This document shows, in pieces, positions 50,266-58,696 of a stretch of 64,000 bases of DNA; the first letter of the stretch is position 1; each line of letters opens with the position of its first letter. This DNA comes from Sphingomonas montanisoli (GTDB lineage: Bacteria; Pseudomonadota; Alphaproteobacteria; Sphingomonadales; Sphingomonadaceae). Position numbers and translations under genes: made by a program. The notes beneath the pieces were generated by a model. It saw only the letters and a program-made list of their open reading frames with translations. It ran no database searches and was not told the origin of the DNA. The stretch is taken from the NCBI RefSeq assembly GCF_008274695.1, contig NZ_VTOU01000003.1, positions 248,001 to 312,000 of the forward strand, read 5' to 3'.

Positions 50266-51422
50266 AGATCGCGATGCTCGATCCGTCGCTGTTCACATGG
50301 CCCTATGACATCTCGCTGTGTCTGGCGCAGATCCGCCACGGCCACGACGTCACCCTGCTGGCGCGCAAGCCCTTCTCCCCGCCGGACGCCGCACTGGCCC
50401 AGCATCTCGATCCGCATTTCTACAAGCTGGTCGAGGGCGACTGGGCTGAAAAGTTGCCGCACAAGGTGTTTTTGACCCTTAAAGGGCTGAGCCATATCGG
50501 TTCGATGATCCGCCTGGTCGCTCGGCTCGAACGCGAGAAGCCCGATGTAATCCATTTCCAATGGACGCCGCTACCGGTCGTCGACCGCCGCTTCCTGAAC
50601 CGCCTGCGCAGGATCGCGCCGATCGTGCTGACGGTGCATGACTCGGCGCCATTCAACGAAAATCCCAGTTCGCGCGTCCAGCAACTGGGATCAACGAGCA
50701 TCATGCGCGAGTTCGATCGCGTGATCGTCCACACCGCCAAAGCGAAGGCGCGCATCCTCGAATATGGCGTCGAGCCCAGCCGCGTCGCCCAGATCGCGCA
50801 CGGCATGCTGGAGGAGGTGGCGCCACCGTCGGGGAAGCCGCAGCCCCCCCGCGCCGAAGGCGACGTCGTGCTGCTGCTGTTCGGACGGCTCAAGCCGTAC
50901 AAAGGCATCGACGTGATGATCCGCGCGGTCGCGGCACTTCCTCCCGCACTTCGCGGTCGGGTGCGGGTACGGATCGTGGGCAAGCCGCACATGCCCGTCG
51001 AACCGCTTCAGGCGCTGGCCGCCGAACTGGGCATCGCCGACCGTGTCGATTTCGAGTTCCGTTTCATCGACGATGCCGAAGTCGGCGATCTGCTGCGCGC
51101 CGCCGACATCCAGATGTTCCCTTATTTCGAGATCGATGCGTCAGGCGTGCTGATGGCGGTGCTCGGCGTCGGCCGCCCCATCATTGCGTCCGACATCGGC
51201 CTGTTCCGCGAAATGCTCGATGACGGCGTTCATGGCCGACTGGTGCCACCCGGCGACGTCGCCGCCTTGTCCGCCGCCATCGCCGAACTGGTGGCCGACG
51301 ATGCCGGCCGCGCAGAGGCGGGTCGCCAGGTCGCCGCGTTGCGCGATTCGATCCCAAGCTGGGAAGACATCGCCGCACAGACCACTGCGCTTTACGAAGA
51401 TGCGATCGCACAACGCCGTTGA
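50262..51422 (+). CDS. Family 4 glycosyltransferase
   Basis: A 386-residue GT-B enzyme. N-terminal domain KIAMLDPSLFTWPYDISLCL; C-terminal domain with LLLFGRLKPYKGIDVMIRAV, then FEFRFIDDAEVGDLLRAADI, PYFEIDASGVLMAVLGVGRP and SDIGLFREML, the GT4 donor-binding region (EIDASG in place of the usual E-x7-E). The ATG overlaps the previous stop (ATGA). Sugar donor unknown. Confidence 0.88.
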   Translation: MKIAMLDPSLFTWPYDISLCLAQIRHGHDVTLLARKPFSPPDAALAQHLDPHFYKLVEGDWAEKLPHKVFLTLKGLSHIGSMIRLVARLEREKPDVIHFQWTPLPVVDRRFLNRLRRIAPIVLTVHDSAPFNENPSSRVQQLGSTSIMREFDRVIVHTAKAKARILEYGVEPSRVAQIAHGMLEEVAPPSGKPQPPRAEGDVVLLLFGRLKPYKGIDVMIRAVAALPPALRGRVRVRIVGKPHMPVEPLQALAAELGIADRVDFEFRFIDDAEVGDLLRAADIQMFPYFEIDASGVLMAVLGVGRPIIASDIGLFREMLDDGVHGRLVPPGDVAALSAAIAELVADDAGRAEAGRQVAALRDSIPSWEDIAAQTTALYEDAIAQRR

Positions 51423-51473
51423 TCCGCCGGCCCATCGGGTGTTCACCATGCCGATGACTGGACACAGGGACGG

Positions 51474-52565
51474 ATGATGGGGCGCTTCCGCTGGGGGATT
51501 TTCGGCACAGGCGCGGTTTCCGCGAAGTTCGTTGCCGGGCTCGCTGCCACGCGTGACGTCGAGGCAAGTTTCGTGGCGTCGCGCTCGATCGAAAAAGCAC
51601 GCTTGTTCGCAGCAGCCATGGGCGTCCCGCGGGCGATTGAAGGCTATGCCGAGGCGGCGGCCGGGCACGACGTAGACGCCATCTATATCGCCACCCCGCC
51701 GGCAGAACATGTGCGCCATGCCCTGATGGCTCTCGAAGCGGGCGTGCCTGTATTGGTGGAGAAACCGCTGGCCTTCGCTGCGGAAGATGCCGCGCGAATC
51801 GCCGAAGCCGCCCGTTCGCGGGGGCTGTTTGCGATGGAGGCTATGTGGACCCGCTTCCTTCCCGCCGCGCGCCGCCTGAAGGATCAGACCGCGTCGGGTG
51901 CGATCGGCGAGATACGGATGGCAACAGGCAGCTTCGGCGTCTCTTATGTGCCGGCCCCGAATAGCAACCTCTTCGATCCCATGCTGGGAGGGGGGGCGAT
52001 CGCACATCTGGGCGCCTATCCGCTGTCGATCGGTCAATGGCTCTTCGGCACGCCCGAGCTGAAGCATGCGACCGGCACGATCGGCGCCACCGGGGTGGAC
52101 GAGGATGCCGCGGTCCAGTTGCTCTATCCAGGCGGTGTCATCGGATCGTTCACGGCCAGCCTTCGCGCCTGGGGGCCCGATGATTTCGATGTGATGGGAA
52201 CCCACGGCAGCATCGGTCTGCACGGCCCGATCGTCCGCCCTTACGGCCTCGACGTCGCCACGCGGCCCCCGCGCATGAACGACGCGACTCAGTTCGACCC
52301 AAAAATGCGTCTCCGGGAAACCGGCCTGTTCCACCAACTGCTCCAAAGGCTAGATCGACCAGGTCGTGGGGGACGGACAACGCGAAGTGTCCGCTATGCC
52401 GGCAACGGCTATCAGCATCAGGCGGAAGAGGTTCGCGACTGTATGCTCCGCGGCGATATCGAGAGCCGGATCATGCCCCTCGACGACAGCATCGCTGTCG
52501 CCCGCAGTGCGGACGCGATCCGGCGGGCCATTGGCGCCTCTCAGGGCTCCAATGTACCAAATTGA
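51474..52565 (+). CDS. Gfo/Idh/MocA-family NAD(P)-dependent sugar oxidoreductase
   Basis: A 363-residue protein. Rossmann motif GIFGTGAVSAKFVAGL, then YIATPPAEHVRHALMALEAG and VLVEKPLAF (the EKP motif), then GGGAIAHLGAYPLSIGQWLF with a catalytic-type His. It probably oxidises or dehydrates a nucleotide sugar or acts on a free sugar in the same exopolysaccharide pathway. It is about 50 bases after the glycosyltransferase gene. Confidence 0.86.
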   Translation: MMGRFRWGIFGTGAVSAKFVAGLAATRDVEASFVASRSIEKARLFAAAMGVPRAIEGYAEAAAGHDVDAIYIATPPAEHVRHALMALEAGVPVLVEKPLAFAAEDAARIAEAARSRGLFAMEAMWTRFLPAARRLKDQTASGAIGEIRMATGSFGVSYVPAPNSNLFDPMLGGGAIAHLGAYPLSIGQWLFGTPELKHATGTIGATGVDEDAAVQLLYPGGVIGSFTASLRAWGPDDFDVMGTHGSIGLHGPIVRPYGLDVATRPPRMNDATQFDPKMRLRETGLFHQLLQRLDRPGRGGRTTRSVRYAGNGYQHQAEEVRDCMLRGDIESRIMPLDDSIAVARSADAIRRAIGASQGSNVPN

Positions 52566-52776
52566 CGCGTCCCAATAATGAGACGGAAATTTCCTAAAAT
52601 ACTTTTGCGTGAAATTGGTCTCAAATCTTCAACAGCTTGGCGTGTGTCGTGGCTTTTGAGAGATTAAACACGTTTGCATAGTTGGGAATCGCAGGTTTTC
52701 GCGGTTGCGAGATAAGACGGTTGCTGGCATTTTACATTTGCGGCGGTGCAACAAGCCGATTCGGGGAGTGCGTGTT
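52566..52776. other. Intergenic region with inverted repeat before sugar transferase
   Basis: About 210 bases, more AT-rich than the genes. It contains TGAGAC-N33-GTCTCA (52579-52623), with further pairing of AAATTTC and GAAATT inside. The rest probably holds the promoter of the initiating transferase; no clear -35/-10 pair is seen. Confidence 0.42.
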
Positions 52777-53487
52777 GTGTACAAAGAGTTCCTGCCCGAT
52801 ATGGGTATGGCCAATACGGGGGCACGACCTTCGATGGACAAGCCGGGCTCCTCGCGCGTGATGTCCCGCGGACTTCGCAGCGATTTCGCAATCCGCATGC
52901 TCGATATCGCAGTGGCCCTGCTGGCCATCCTCTGGCTGATGCCGCTCTTGGTCCTCGTGGCACTCCTGGTGAAGAGCAGCGACGGCAAGCAAATCCTGTT
53001 CGCCCAGCCGCGTATCGGCCGCGGCGGCAAGATGTTCCGCTGCCTCAAGTTCCGCACGATGGTGGTCGATGCAGAAGCACGACTTGCCGAACTGCTTGAG
53101 AATGATCCCGTGGCTCGCGCCGAATGGGAACAGGATCACAAGCTCAAGAACGACCCCCGCATCATCCCGCTGGGCGGCTTTCTGCGCAAGTGGAGCCTCG
53201 ATGAGCTGCCCCAGTTCTTCAACGTTCTGCGTGGCGACATGAGCATCGTCGGCCCGCGTCCGATCGTTGCGAGCGAAGCGAGCCGTTACGGCCGCTATAT
53301 CAGCACATATCACAAGAACCGGCCCGGCATTACCGGCCTGTGGCAGATCAGCGGCCGCAACGATGTTTCGTACCGCCGCCGGATCGCATGCGATATCCTC
53401 TACACGCGCAGCCGTTCGCTGCTGACGGACATGCGAATCATCGTGATGACGGCCGTGGTCGTGCTGAACGCAAAAGGGTCCTATTGA
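52777..53487 (+). CDS. Initiating undecaprenyl-phosphate sugar-1-phosphate transferase
   Basis: A polyisoprenyl-phosphate hexose-1-P transferase of the WbaP/ExoY type in its short form: one membrane segment (RMLDIAVALLAILWLMPLLV) and the cytosolic catalytic domain (FAQPRIGRGGKMFRCLKFRT, MV-VDAEARL, KWSLDELPQFFNVLRGDMS, IVGPRPI, RPGITGLWQISGRND). It starts the lipid-linked repeat unit at the inner membrane. The start codon is uncertain: I give GTG 52777 (after GGGGAG at 52760-52765); ATG 52801 and TTG 52705 are in frame. Confidence 0.9.
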   Translation: MYKEFLPDMGMANTGARPSMDKPGSSRVMSRGLRSDFAIRMLDIAVALLAILWLMPLLVLVALLVKSSDGKQILFAQPRIGRGGKMFRCLKFRTMVVDAEARLAELLENDPVARAEWEQDHKLKNDPRIIPLGGFLRKWSLDELPQFFNVLRGDMSIVGPRPIVASEASRYGRYISTYHKNRPGITGLWQISGRNDVSYRRRIACDILYTRSRSLLTDMRIIVMTAVVVLNAKGSY

Positions 53488-53690
53488 TCCTGCCGGACTA
53501 TCGACGGGCGTCTCATTTCTGGAACGGAATTCAGGAAAAGTGCCCTTTGCAGTGACTTATCGGCCAGCAACGCATCGATACGCCAGCGATACAAATTACG
53601 CTGCGCTGCACGATAGGCGCTAGTGCAAAAGTTAAATATTGGTTATTAGTAAGCCGTAACGTAGTGTTGGTGCGAGTAGGGGGATTAGCG
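53488..53690. promoter_or_regulatory. Intergenic region, probable promoter for the export genes
   Basis: About 200 bases with an AT-rich centre (53625-53660, AAAAGTTAAATATTGGTTAT) just before the alanine-rich protein gene, suitable for a promoter. No inverted repeat with T tract for the preceding transferase is evident. Confidence 0.4.
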
Positions 53691-54329
53691 ATGATGGCGA
53701 CGAAAAAAGGGTTCGGCGTTTTAGTCGGCGTGGCATTGCTTGGCGCAAGCGCTTACCCCGTCATTGCGCAGAATGAAGCCGTCCAGCCCCAGACCGAGGC
53801 AGCGTCCGCAGCCCAGGCTCTCGCGACCGCCGTCACCGCGGCGACTTCGCCGGCGCAGGTAACCCAACTCGTCACCGCAGCTGTCACCGCGAACCCCGCT
53901 GGCGCAGGCGCCCTGGTCGCCGCGGTCACAGCCGCATCACCTGGTGCCGCGATCCTGGCCGTTTCGGCCGCTGCCGGCGTTCCCGGCGTCAATGTCGCGG
54001 CGCTTGTTGCAGCAGCGCTTAACGCCATGCCGGCGGCTGCCCGCGCCGCCGCTGCCGCCGCACTCGTCGCCGCTGCCGCTGCCGCCGCGAATATCGACGT
54101 TGCGGTTCTGGCGAACTCGGTTGCTTCGATGGTTCCTGGCATCGGCGATGGCGCTTCACTCGCAGCGGCGGCCGCCGCGGTCGACGTGGCTGCCGCGCTG
54201 GCGCAGGCTGGCCCCACCGGCGCGACCGACCCTGCCGCTGCTGCTGCCGACCAGGCTGGCGCCACCTTCGCGGTTCCGGCAGAGCCGGCAGCACTTGCGC
54301 AGGCGAGCCAGGTTGGCACGGGCGGCTGA
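53691..54329 (+). CDS. Alanine-rich exported low-complexity protein
   Basis: I do not recognise this family. The 212-residue protein has a signal peptide (ATKKGFGVLVGVALLGASAY, then PVIAQ) and a mature part in which roughly two of five residues are alanine, by eye. Segments such as ARAAAAAALVAAAAAAANID alternate with Val/Leu, Gly and Pro-containing breaks (SPGAAILAV, VPGVNVAAL), like a set of short helices. No cysteine. ATG 53691 follows GGGGGA. It lies between the initiating transferase and the outer-membrane beta-barrel gene, so it may be a structural or periplasmic part of polysaccharide export. This is context only. Confidence 0.72.
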   Translation: MMATKKGFGVLVGVALLGASAYPVIAQNEAVQPQTEAASAAQALATAVTAATSPAQVTQLVTAAVTANPAGAGALVAAVTAASPGAAILAVSAAAGVPGVNVAALVAAALNAMPAAARAAAAAALVAAAAAAANIDVAVLANSVASMVPGIGDGASLAAAAAAVDVAAALAQAGPTGATDPAAAAADQAGATFAVPAEPAALAQASQVGTGG

Positions 54330-54373
54330 CGACCACCCGAAGTCTTCAGAATTTTGTTAAGGGGCTCGGCGTC

Positions 54374-55759
54374 ATGAAAAACACCCTTTTGCGCAGTGCG
54401 GCAACGTGTCTGCTGCTCGCGGCGGCTTCGCCTGGCTTTGCACAGCAAGCTGTAGATGCGCCACCGGCCACTCCGCAGTTGCCCATCGCTGAACCGGCCG
54501 CTCCGGAAGCGGCAGTGCTCGAGGGGCGTCAGGTCAATGCAGGCGTCGGCCCCGTGACCGCGCAGACCGCCTCGATTGGTGCGCCGCGCGGCGAAGATTC
54601 GACTTCGCTTAAGCCGGTTGGCGCGCATTTCGGCTCGTTCACCTTCTTTCCCAAGCTGGAAGGCGCCGTCCTTTACGACGACAACATCTACGCGCTGGAA
54701 ACCAAGACCAGCGACACGATTTTCCGCCTTTCGCCGTCGGCGCGACTGGTTGGCGATTTCGGACGTGACAACTTCACGCTCACGAGTTCGCTCGACCGCC
54801 TTTTCTATTCAAAGCGGGAAACCGAGAACCGTACCGATTGGCGCGTGAACGCGTCCAACCGTTATGAGATCGCAGCAAAGACGAATTTCGGGGTCAGCGC
54901 CGGCTTCGCGAACCTGCACGAAGATCGCGGCGATCCGAACGCGACCACGACGAACGTCAGCCCGACGCTTTATAAGCGCACGTCGGCTGGCGTGTCGTTG
55001 ACGCGCGATCTGGCGAGGTTGCGGGCCGGTATCCGCCTCAACTACGCCTACATGAACTATTATGACGCCCGCCAGATCGGTGGCGGCGTGACGACAAACA
55101 ACGATCGCGATCGTTCGACTTATGGCGCGGACGTCAAGCTCGCTTACATGTTCTCGCCGGGCTACGGCGCAATGGTCACGTTCGGCTATGACAAGGTCGA
55201 TTATCGTCTCCAGCTGGACGATGTCGGCTTTAACCGCAGCTCGGAAGGGTGGCGCGTCCTGGCAGGTGTGCAGTTCGAACTGTCCCGCCTGCTGACGGGT
55301 TCGGCGACTGCCGGTTATGTCCGCCGCACCTATGACGATGCGCGATATCGGCCCACCAATCGCCTCAATTTCAATGTTGGACTCGACTGGAACGTGACCG
55401 AGTTGACCCTGGTCAACCTGACGGTCAACCGCGGGATCGAGGAAACCGTGGCGCCGGGCTACTCCGGCTTCGTTGCGAGCACCTACGCGGTCCGCGTGGA
55501 GCATGAACTGCTGCGCAGCCTGAAGCTGAGCACCACAGCACGCTACGTACAGAACAACTATGTGCGCACACGCGGTGCTACTGTTCCTCGCCGCGAGGAG
55601 AAATATTATGGCGCATCCATCGGAGCGCGCTATGATTTCAACCGCAACCTCTATGCGGTAGTGGGTTACGACTGGAACAAGAAGACCTCGACTGCGGTCG
55701 GTGCGGGATCCGAGTTCAACAGGAACAAGGTCTCGCTAAGCGTCGGGCTCCAGCTCTGA
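54374..55759 (+). CDS. Outer-membrane beta-barrel protein of exopolysaccharide locus
   Basis: A 461-residue protein with signal peptide (MKNTLLRSAATCLLLAAASP, then GFAQQ), a Pro/Ala-rich linker of about 70 residues and a barrel of many aromatic, alternating strands (LEGAVLYDDNIYALETKTSD, LRAGIRLNYAYMNYYDARQI, FNVGLDWNVTELTLVNLTVN). It ends NKVSLSVGLQL. It resembles the BBP2-type barrels found with Wzc genes in capsule and exopolysaccharide loci. No Wza-type export lipoprotein is in the window, so this barrel could take part in release through the outer membrane. Confidence 0.82.
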   Translation: MKNTLLRSAATCLLLAAASPGFAQQAVDAPPATPQLPIAEPAAPEAAVLEGRQVNAGVGPVTAQTASIGAPRGEDSTSLKPVGAHFGSFTFFPKLEGAVLYDDNIYALETKTSDTIFRLSPSARLVGDFGRDNFTLTSSLDRLFYSKRETENRTDWRVNASNRYEIAAKTNFGVSAGFANLHEDRGDPNATTTNVSPTLYKRTSAGVSLTRDLARLRAGIRLNYAYMNYYDARQIGGGVTTNNDRDRSTYGADVKLAYMFSPGYGAMVTFGYDKVDYRLQLDDVGFNRSSEGWRVLAGVQFELSRLLTGSATAGYVRRTYDDARYRPTNRLNFNVGLDWNVTELTLVNLTVNRGIEETVAPGYSGFVASTYAVRVEHELLRSLKLSTTARYVQNNYVRTRGATVPRREEKYYGASIGARYDFNRNLYAVVGYDWNKKTSTAVGAGSEFNRNKVSLSVGLQL

Positions 55760-55794
55760 TCCGAATAAGTCCAATGGCAATCGAGTACGCGTAA

Positions 55795-58005
55795 ATGGCC
55801 TCCAAGCCCCCCCCATATCTCGGTCAGCCGTCGTCCACGTTGAATATCGAACAGAATTTTGCGGAGGTCATTCGCTTCTTCCGCCGTCGTTGGATACAGA
55901 TCTTTGGGGTGACCGCGGTTATTACGCTGCTGGGCACGCTGATGGTGCTGCAAGCCGACCGTCTCTATACTGCGACCGGATCGGTCGCGGTCCAGGCGCA
56001 GAAAAGCCAGGTTGTCGCGGTGCAGGACGTCGTCGGCGATTTGTCGCCTGACGATAAGACAATGGCGACCCAGGCTGCGATCATCGGATCGAACCGCCTG
56101 ATGGGCCGCCTCGCCGATGAGATGAAGCTGGATCAGGATCCTGAGTTCAGTCCCGCTGTTCGCAAACCCAGCTTCTCGCTCTTTCGTCCTTCTACCTGGT
56201 TCGGCGCAAAGCCCGCTCCCAAACCCCGCCTGACGCCTAGGCAGGCGGCACAGCTGCGCACCAGAATCATCGGTGCCGTGACCGGCTCCTTTGCTATCGT
56301 GCCCAGCGAAAGCTCGTTCGTGATCAGTATTTCGGCGACGACGCTTGATCCGCAGAAGTCGCAGGCGATGGTTAACAAGCTTGCTGACCTGTACATTCAG
56401 GACGGGATCGAGGCCAAGTTCGACGCGAGCAAGCGCGCATCCGATTATCTTCAATCGCGCGTCACCGAACTGCGCGGTGAAGCGCTGCAATCCGATCGCG
56501 CCGCCGAGACTTATCGTGCCACGACAGGTCTGACCGCTCCGTCCGATGGTGCAACCGTCGACAGCCAGCAGCTTGCCGAACTCAATTCACAGCTGATCAT
56601 CGCACGCTCCGAACGCGCCGCCAAGGAAGCGCAGCTCTCACAGGTGCGTGCGCTGACGAGAGGCGACGGTTCCGCGATCGAGACGTCGGGTGTAATCCTC
56701 AGCTCTTCTCTCATCCAGCGCCTGCGCGAGCAGGAAAGCGAGGTGCAGCGCAACCTCGCCAATCTGCAGTCGACCTACGGCCAGAATCATCCGAAGATCA
56801 TCAACGCCAACGCCGAACTGCGAGACCTTCGCGCGAAGATTCTCGACGAAGTGCGCAAGGTCGCGGCCTCGACAGCGAACGACGTTGCGGTATCCCGCGC
56901 GCGCGAAAATACGCTGGCGGGCAGCCTCGCGGCGATCGAAGGGCGGGTCAATCGCGGCGGATCAGCCAGTGTGCGCCTGCGCGAGTTGCAGCGCGAAGCG
57001 GACGCCAACAAGTCGGTCTATGAAACCTTCCTCAACCGGCTCAAGGAAACGACCCAGCAGGTCGACGTTCAGAGCGCCGACGCTCGGGTCATCGCGAACG
57101 CACTGCTCCCGCTCAGCCCCAGCGCGCCGCGCGTCAACTTCACCATCGCTGCCTCGGCGATAACCGGCTTCATATTGGGTCTGCTTTTCGCGCTGGTACT
57201 CGAGAAGCTCGACAACACTGTCCGGGGCGCGGATGCGCTCGAGGCGATGGGGGGCGGCGCGACGCTTGCCTTCCTCCCGGTCGTAAGCGGGGACTACGAG
57301 CGCGCCGAGGACATCGTGATCGATCGGCCGCAGGCGATGGCTGCAGAATCACTGCGAACGTTGCGCAGCGCATTGGCGCTGTCCGACGTCGACAATCCGC
57401 CCAAGTTGGTGATGCTCTCTTCGTCGGTTCCCGCCGAAGGCAAGACCTTCGTGTCGTCCGGGTTGGCGCGCGTGTCCGCACAGGCGGGCGCCCGCACGCT
57501 GCTGATCGATGCCGACATGCGCCACCCGCGTGTCCATTCGGCTATCGGCATCGACAACGGCCCGGGCCTTGTCCAGGTTCTGAGCCATCAGATCACATTA
57601 GGCGATGCTATTCGCAAGGATCCGTCGTCCGACCTCGATGTCCTGACCGCCGGCACCGGCAGCATCAACCCGCCCGATCTGCTGCGGTCTGAAACGATGC
57701 AGCGCCTCATGCAGATGATCCGCGCTGAATATGATTTCATTGTGATCGACACGCCACCGTTCGTGCCGATGACTGACAGCCAGATCCTGACATCGCTGGT
57801 CGACAAGATGATCCTCGTCGTCCGCTGGGGCAGCACGCCTGTGCCGGTGGTCCAGAATGTGCTGAAGCAGATTCATCGCCTCGATGCACCGCTTGTCGGA
57901 TCCGTGATGAGCCGCGTCAGCTTCGCGCGCCAAGCCACGTATGGCTTCGGCGACTATGGATACCATTATTCGCGCTATGGCGCTTATTATGGCACCCAGG
58001 AGTAA
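55795..58005 (+). CDS. Wzc/GumC-like polysaccharide co-polymerase with fused tyrosine kinase
   Basis: A 736-residue protein. N-terminal Wzz domain (about 15-110) with the first membrane helix FGVTAVITLLGTLMVLQ. A long coiled-coil periplasmic region and GNVR-type segment end with the second helix (AASAITGFILGLLFALVL, about 445-465). The C-terminal BY-kinase has Walker A SSVPAEGKTFVSSG (about 542-555), Walker A' TLLIDADMRHPR and VIDTPPF. The tail YGFGDYGYHYSRYGAYYG has seven tyrosines for autophosphorylation. It controls chain length and export. The kinase is in the same polypeptide, unlike the split CpsC/CpsD type. Confidence 0.93.
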   Translation: MASKPPPYLGQPSSTLNIEQNFAEVIRFFRRRWIQIFGVTAVITLLGTLMVLQADRLYTATGSVAVQAQKSQVVAVQDVVGDLSPDDKTMATQAAIIGSNRLMGRLADEMKLDQDPEFSPAVRKPSFSLFRPSTWFGAKPAPKPRLTPRQAAQLRTRIIGAVTGSFAIVPSESSFVISISATTLDPQKSQAMVNKLADLYIQDGIEAKFDASKRASDYLQSRVTELRGEALQSDRAAETYRATTGLTAPSDGATVDSQQLAELNSQLIIARSERAAKEAQLSQVRALTRGDGSAIETSGVILSSSLIQRLREQESEVQRNLANLQSTYGQNHPKIINANAELRDLRAKILDEVRKVAASTANDVAVSRARENTLAGSLAAIEGRVNRGGSASVRLRELQREADANKSVYETFLNRLKETTQQVDVQSADARVIANALLPLSPSAPRVNFTIAASAITGFILGLLFALVLEKLDNTVRGADALEAMGGGATLAFLPVVSGDYERAEDIVIDRPQAMAAESLRTLRSALALSDVDNPPKLVMLSSSVPAEGKTFVSSGLARVSAQAGARTLLIDADMRHPRVHSAIGIDNGPGLVQVLSHQITLGDAIRKDPSSDLDVLTAGTGSINPPDLLRSETMQRLMQMIRAEYDFIVIDTPPFVPMTDSQILTSLVDKMILVVRWGSTPVPVVQNVLKQIHRLDAPLVGSVMSRVSFARQATYGFGDYGYHYSRYGAYYGTQE

Positions 58006-58696
58006 CGCGGTCTTTCTGGCCATCATCGCCGCGATGGCGGCGCTTCTTGCCATATTGTCTGTTCCGTCCCTGATCGCTGCCTTGATCGCATTTCCGAGCG
58101 GAGAGGATCTCGAAAGGCTGCGTCGCGGTGCGCCGCCGCCGCCTTTCGATCTTACCCGCGCCGCCGAACGCAATATGATCGCGGCTGGCGTGTTCGAATC
58201 CGCACGCTATCGCGCCAACGCCGCTTCCGCACTGCTCGCGCTGCCACCTGCTGAACGGCGCCGCACCGGTGTGGACGTAGAAGACGTGGTTCGTGCGTCG
58301 CTGCGGGCCGCGCCCGCGCAAACCTATAATTGGAGCCGGCTTGCTGCCCTGCGCCTCGCAGCGGGCGATCGGCCCGGTGCGATGCGAGCGTGGCAGATGT
58401 CGGTGCTTACGAGCCGATACGAGCCCGGGCTCATGCTCGGCCGCATCAACCTCGCCCTCGCGCTGCTGCCGACCACCGATCGCACGATGATCGACCTTAC
58501 CAGCGACCAGATCCGCCTGGCGGCCGAAGCCGACATCCGCGGATTGGCCAAGGCCGCCTACACGACCGGTACCGCCCCCTATGTCAGCGCGGTCCTGTGG
58601 CGCGACACGACGCGGATGCCGTTGTTCCTGCGCTATTATCGCGATCACATCTGGGCCGCGCAGCACCCCGACGAAGCCAAGGCGTTGCGGAAATGA
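57989..58696 (+). CDS. Hypothetical membrane-anchored protein between kinase and ligase genes
   Basis: About 235 residues. A hydrophobic N-terminus (AVFLAIIAAMAALLAILSVP, then SLIAALIAF) is followed by a soluble, alanine- and arginine-rich helical part with TPR-like spacing (ARYRANAASALLALPPAERR, WSRLAALRLAAGDRPGAMRA, WQMSVLTSRYEP). I recognise no family. The start overlaps the 3' end of the kinase gene (ATG 57989; 57977 is also possible) and its stop overlaps the next start (ATGA). It is embedded in the export operon and probably works with the polymerase or ligase. Confidence 0.7.
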   Translation: MAPRSNAVFLAIIAAMAALLAILSVPSLIAALIAFPSGEDLERLRRGAPPPPFDLTRAAERNMIAAGVFESARYRANAASALLALPPAERRRTGVDVEDVVRASLRAAPAQTYNWSRLAALRLAAGDRPGAMRAWQMSVLTSRYEPGLMLGRINLALALLPTTDRTMIDLTSDQIRLAAEADIRGLAKAAYTTGTAPYVSAVLWRDTTRMPLFLRYYRDHIWAAQHPDEAKALRK

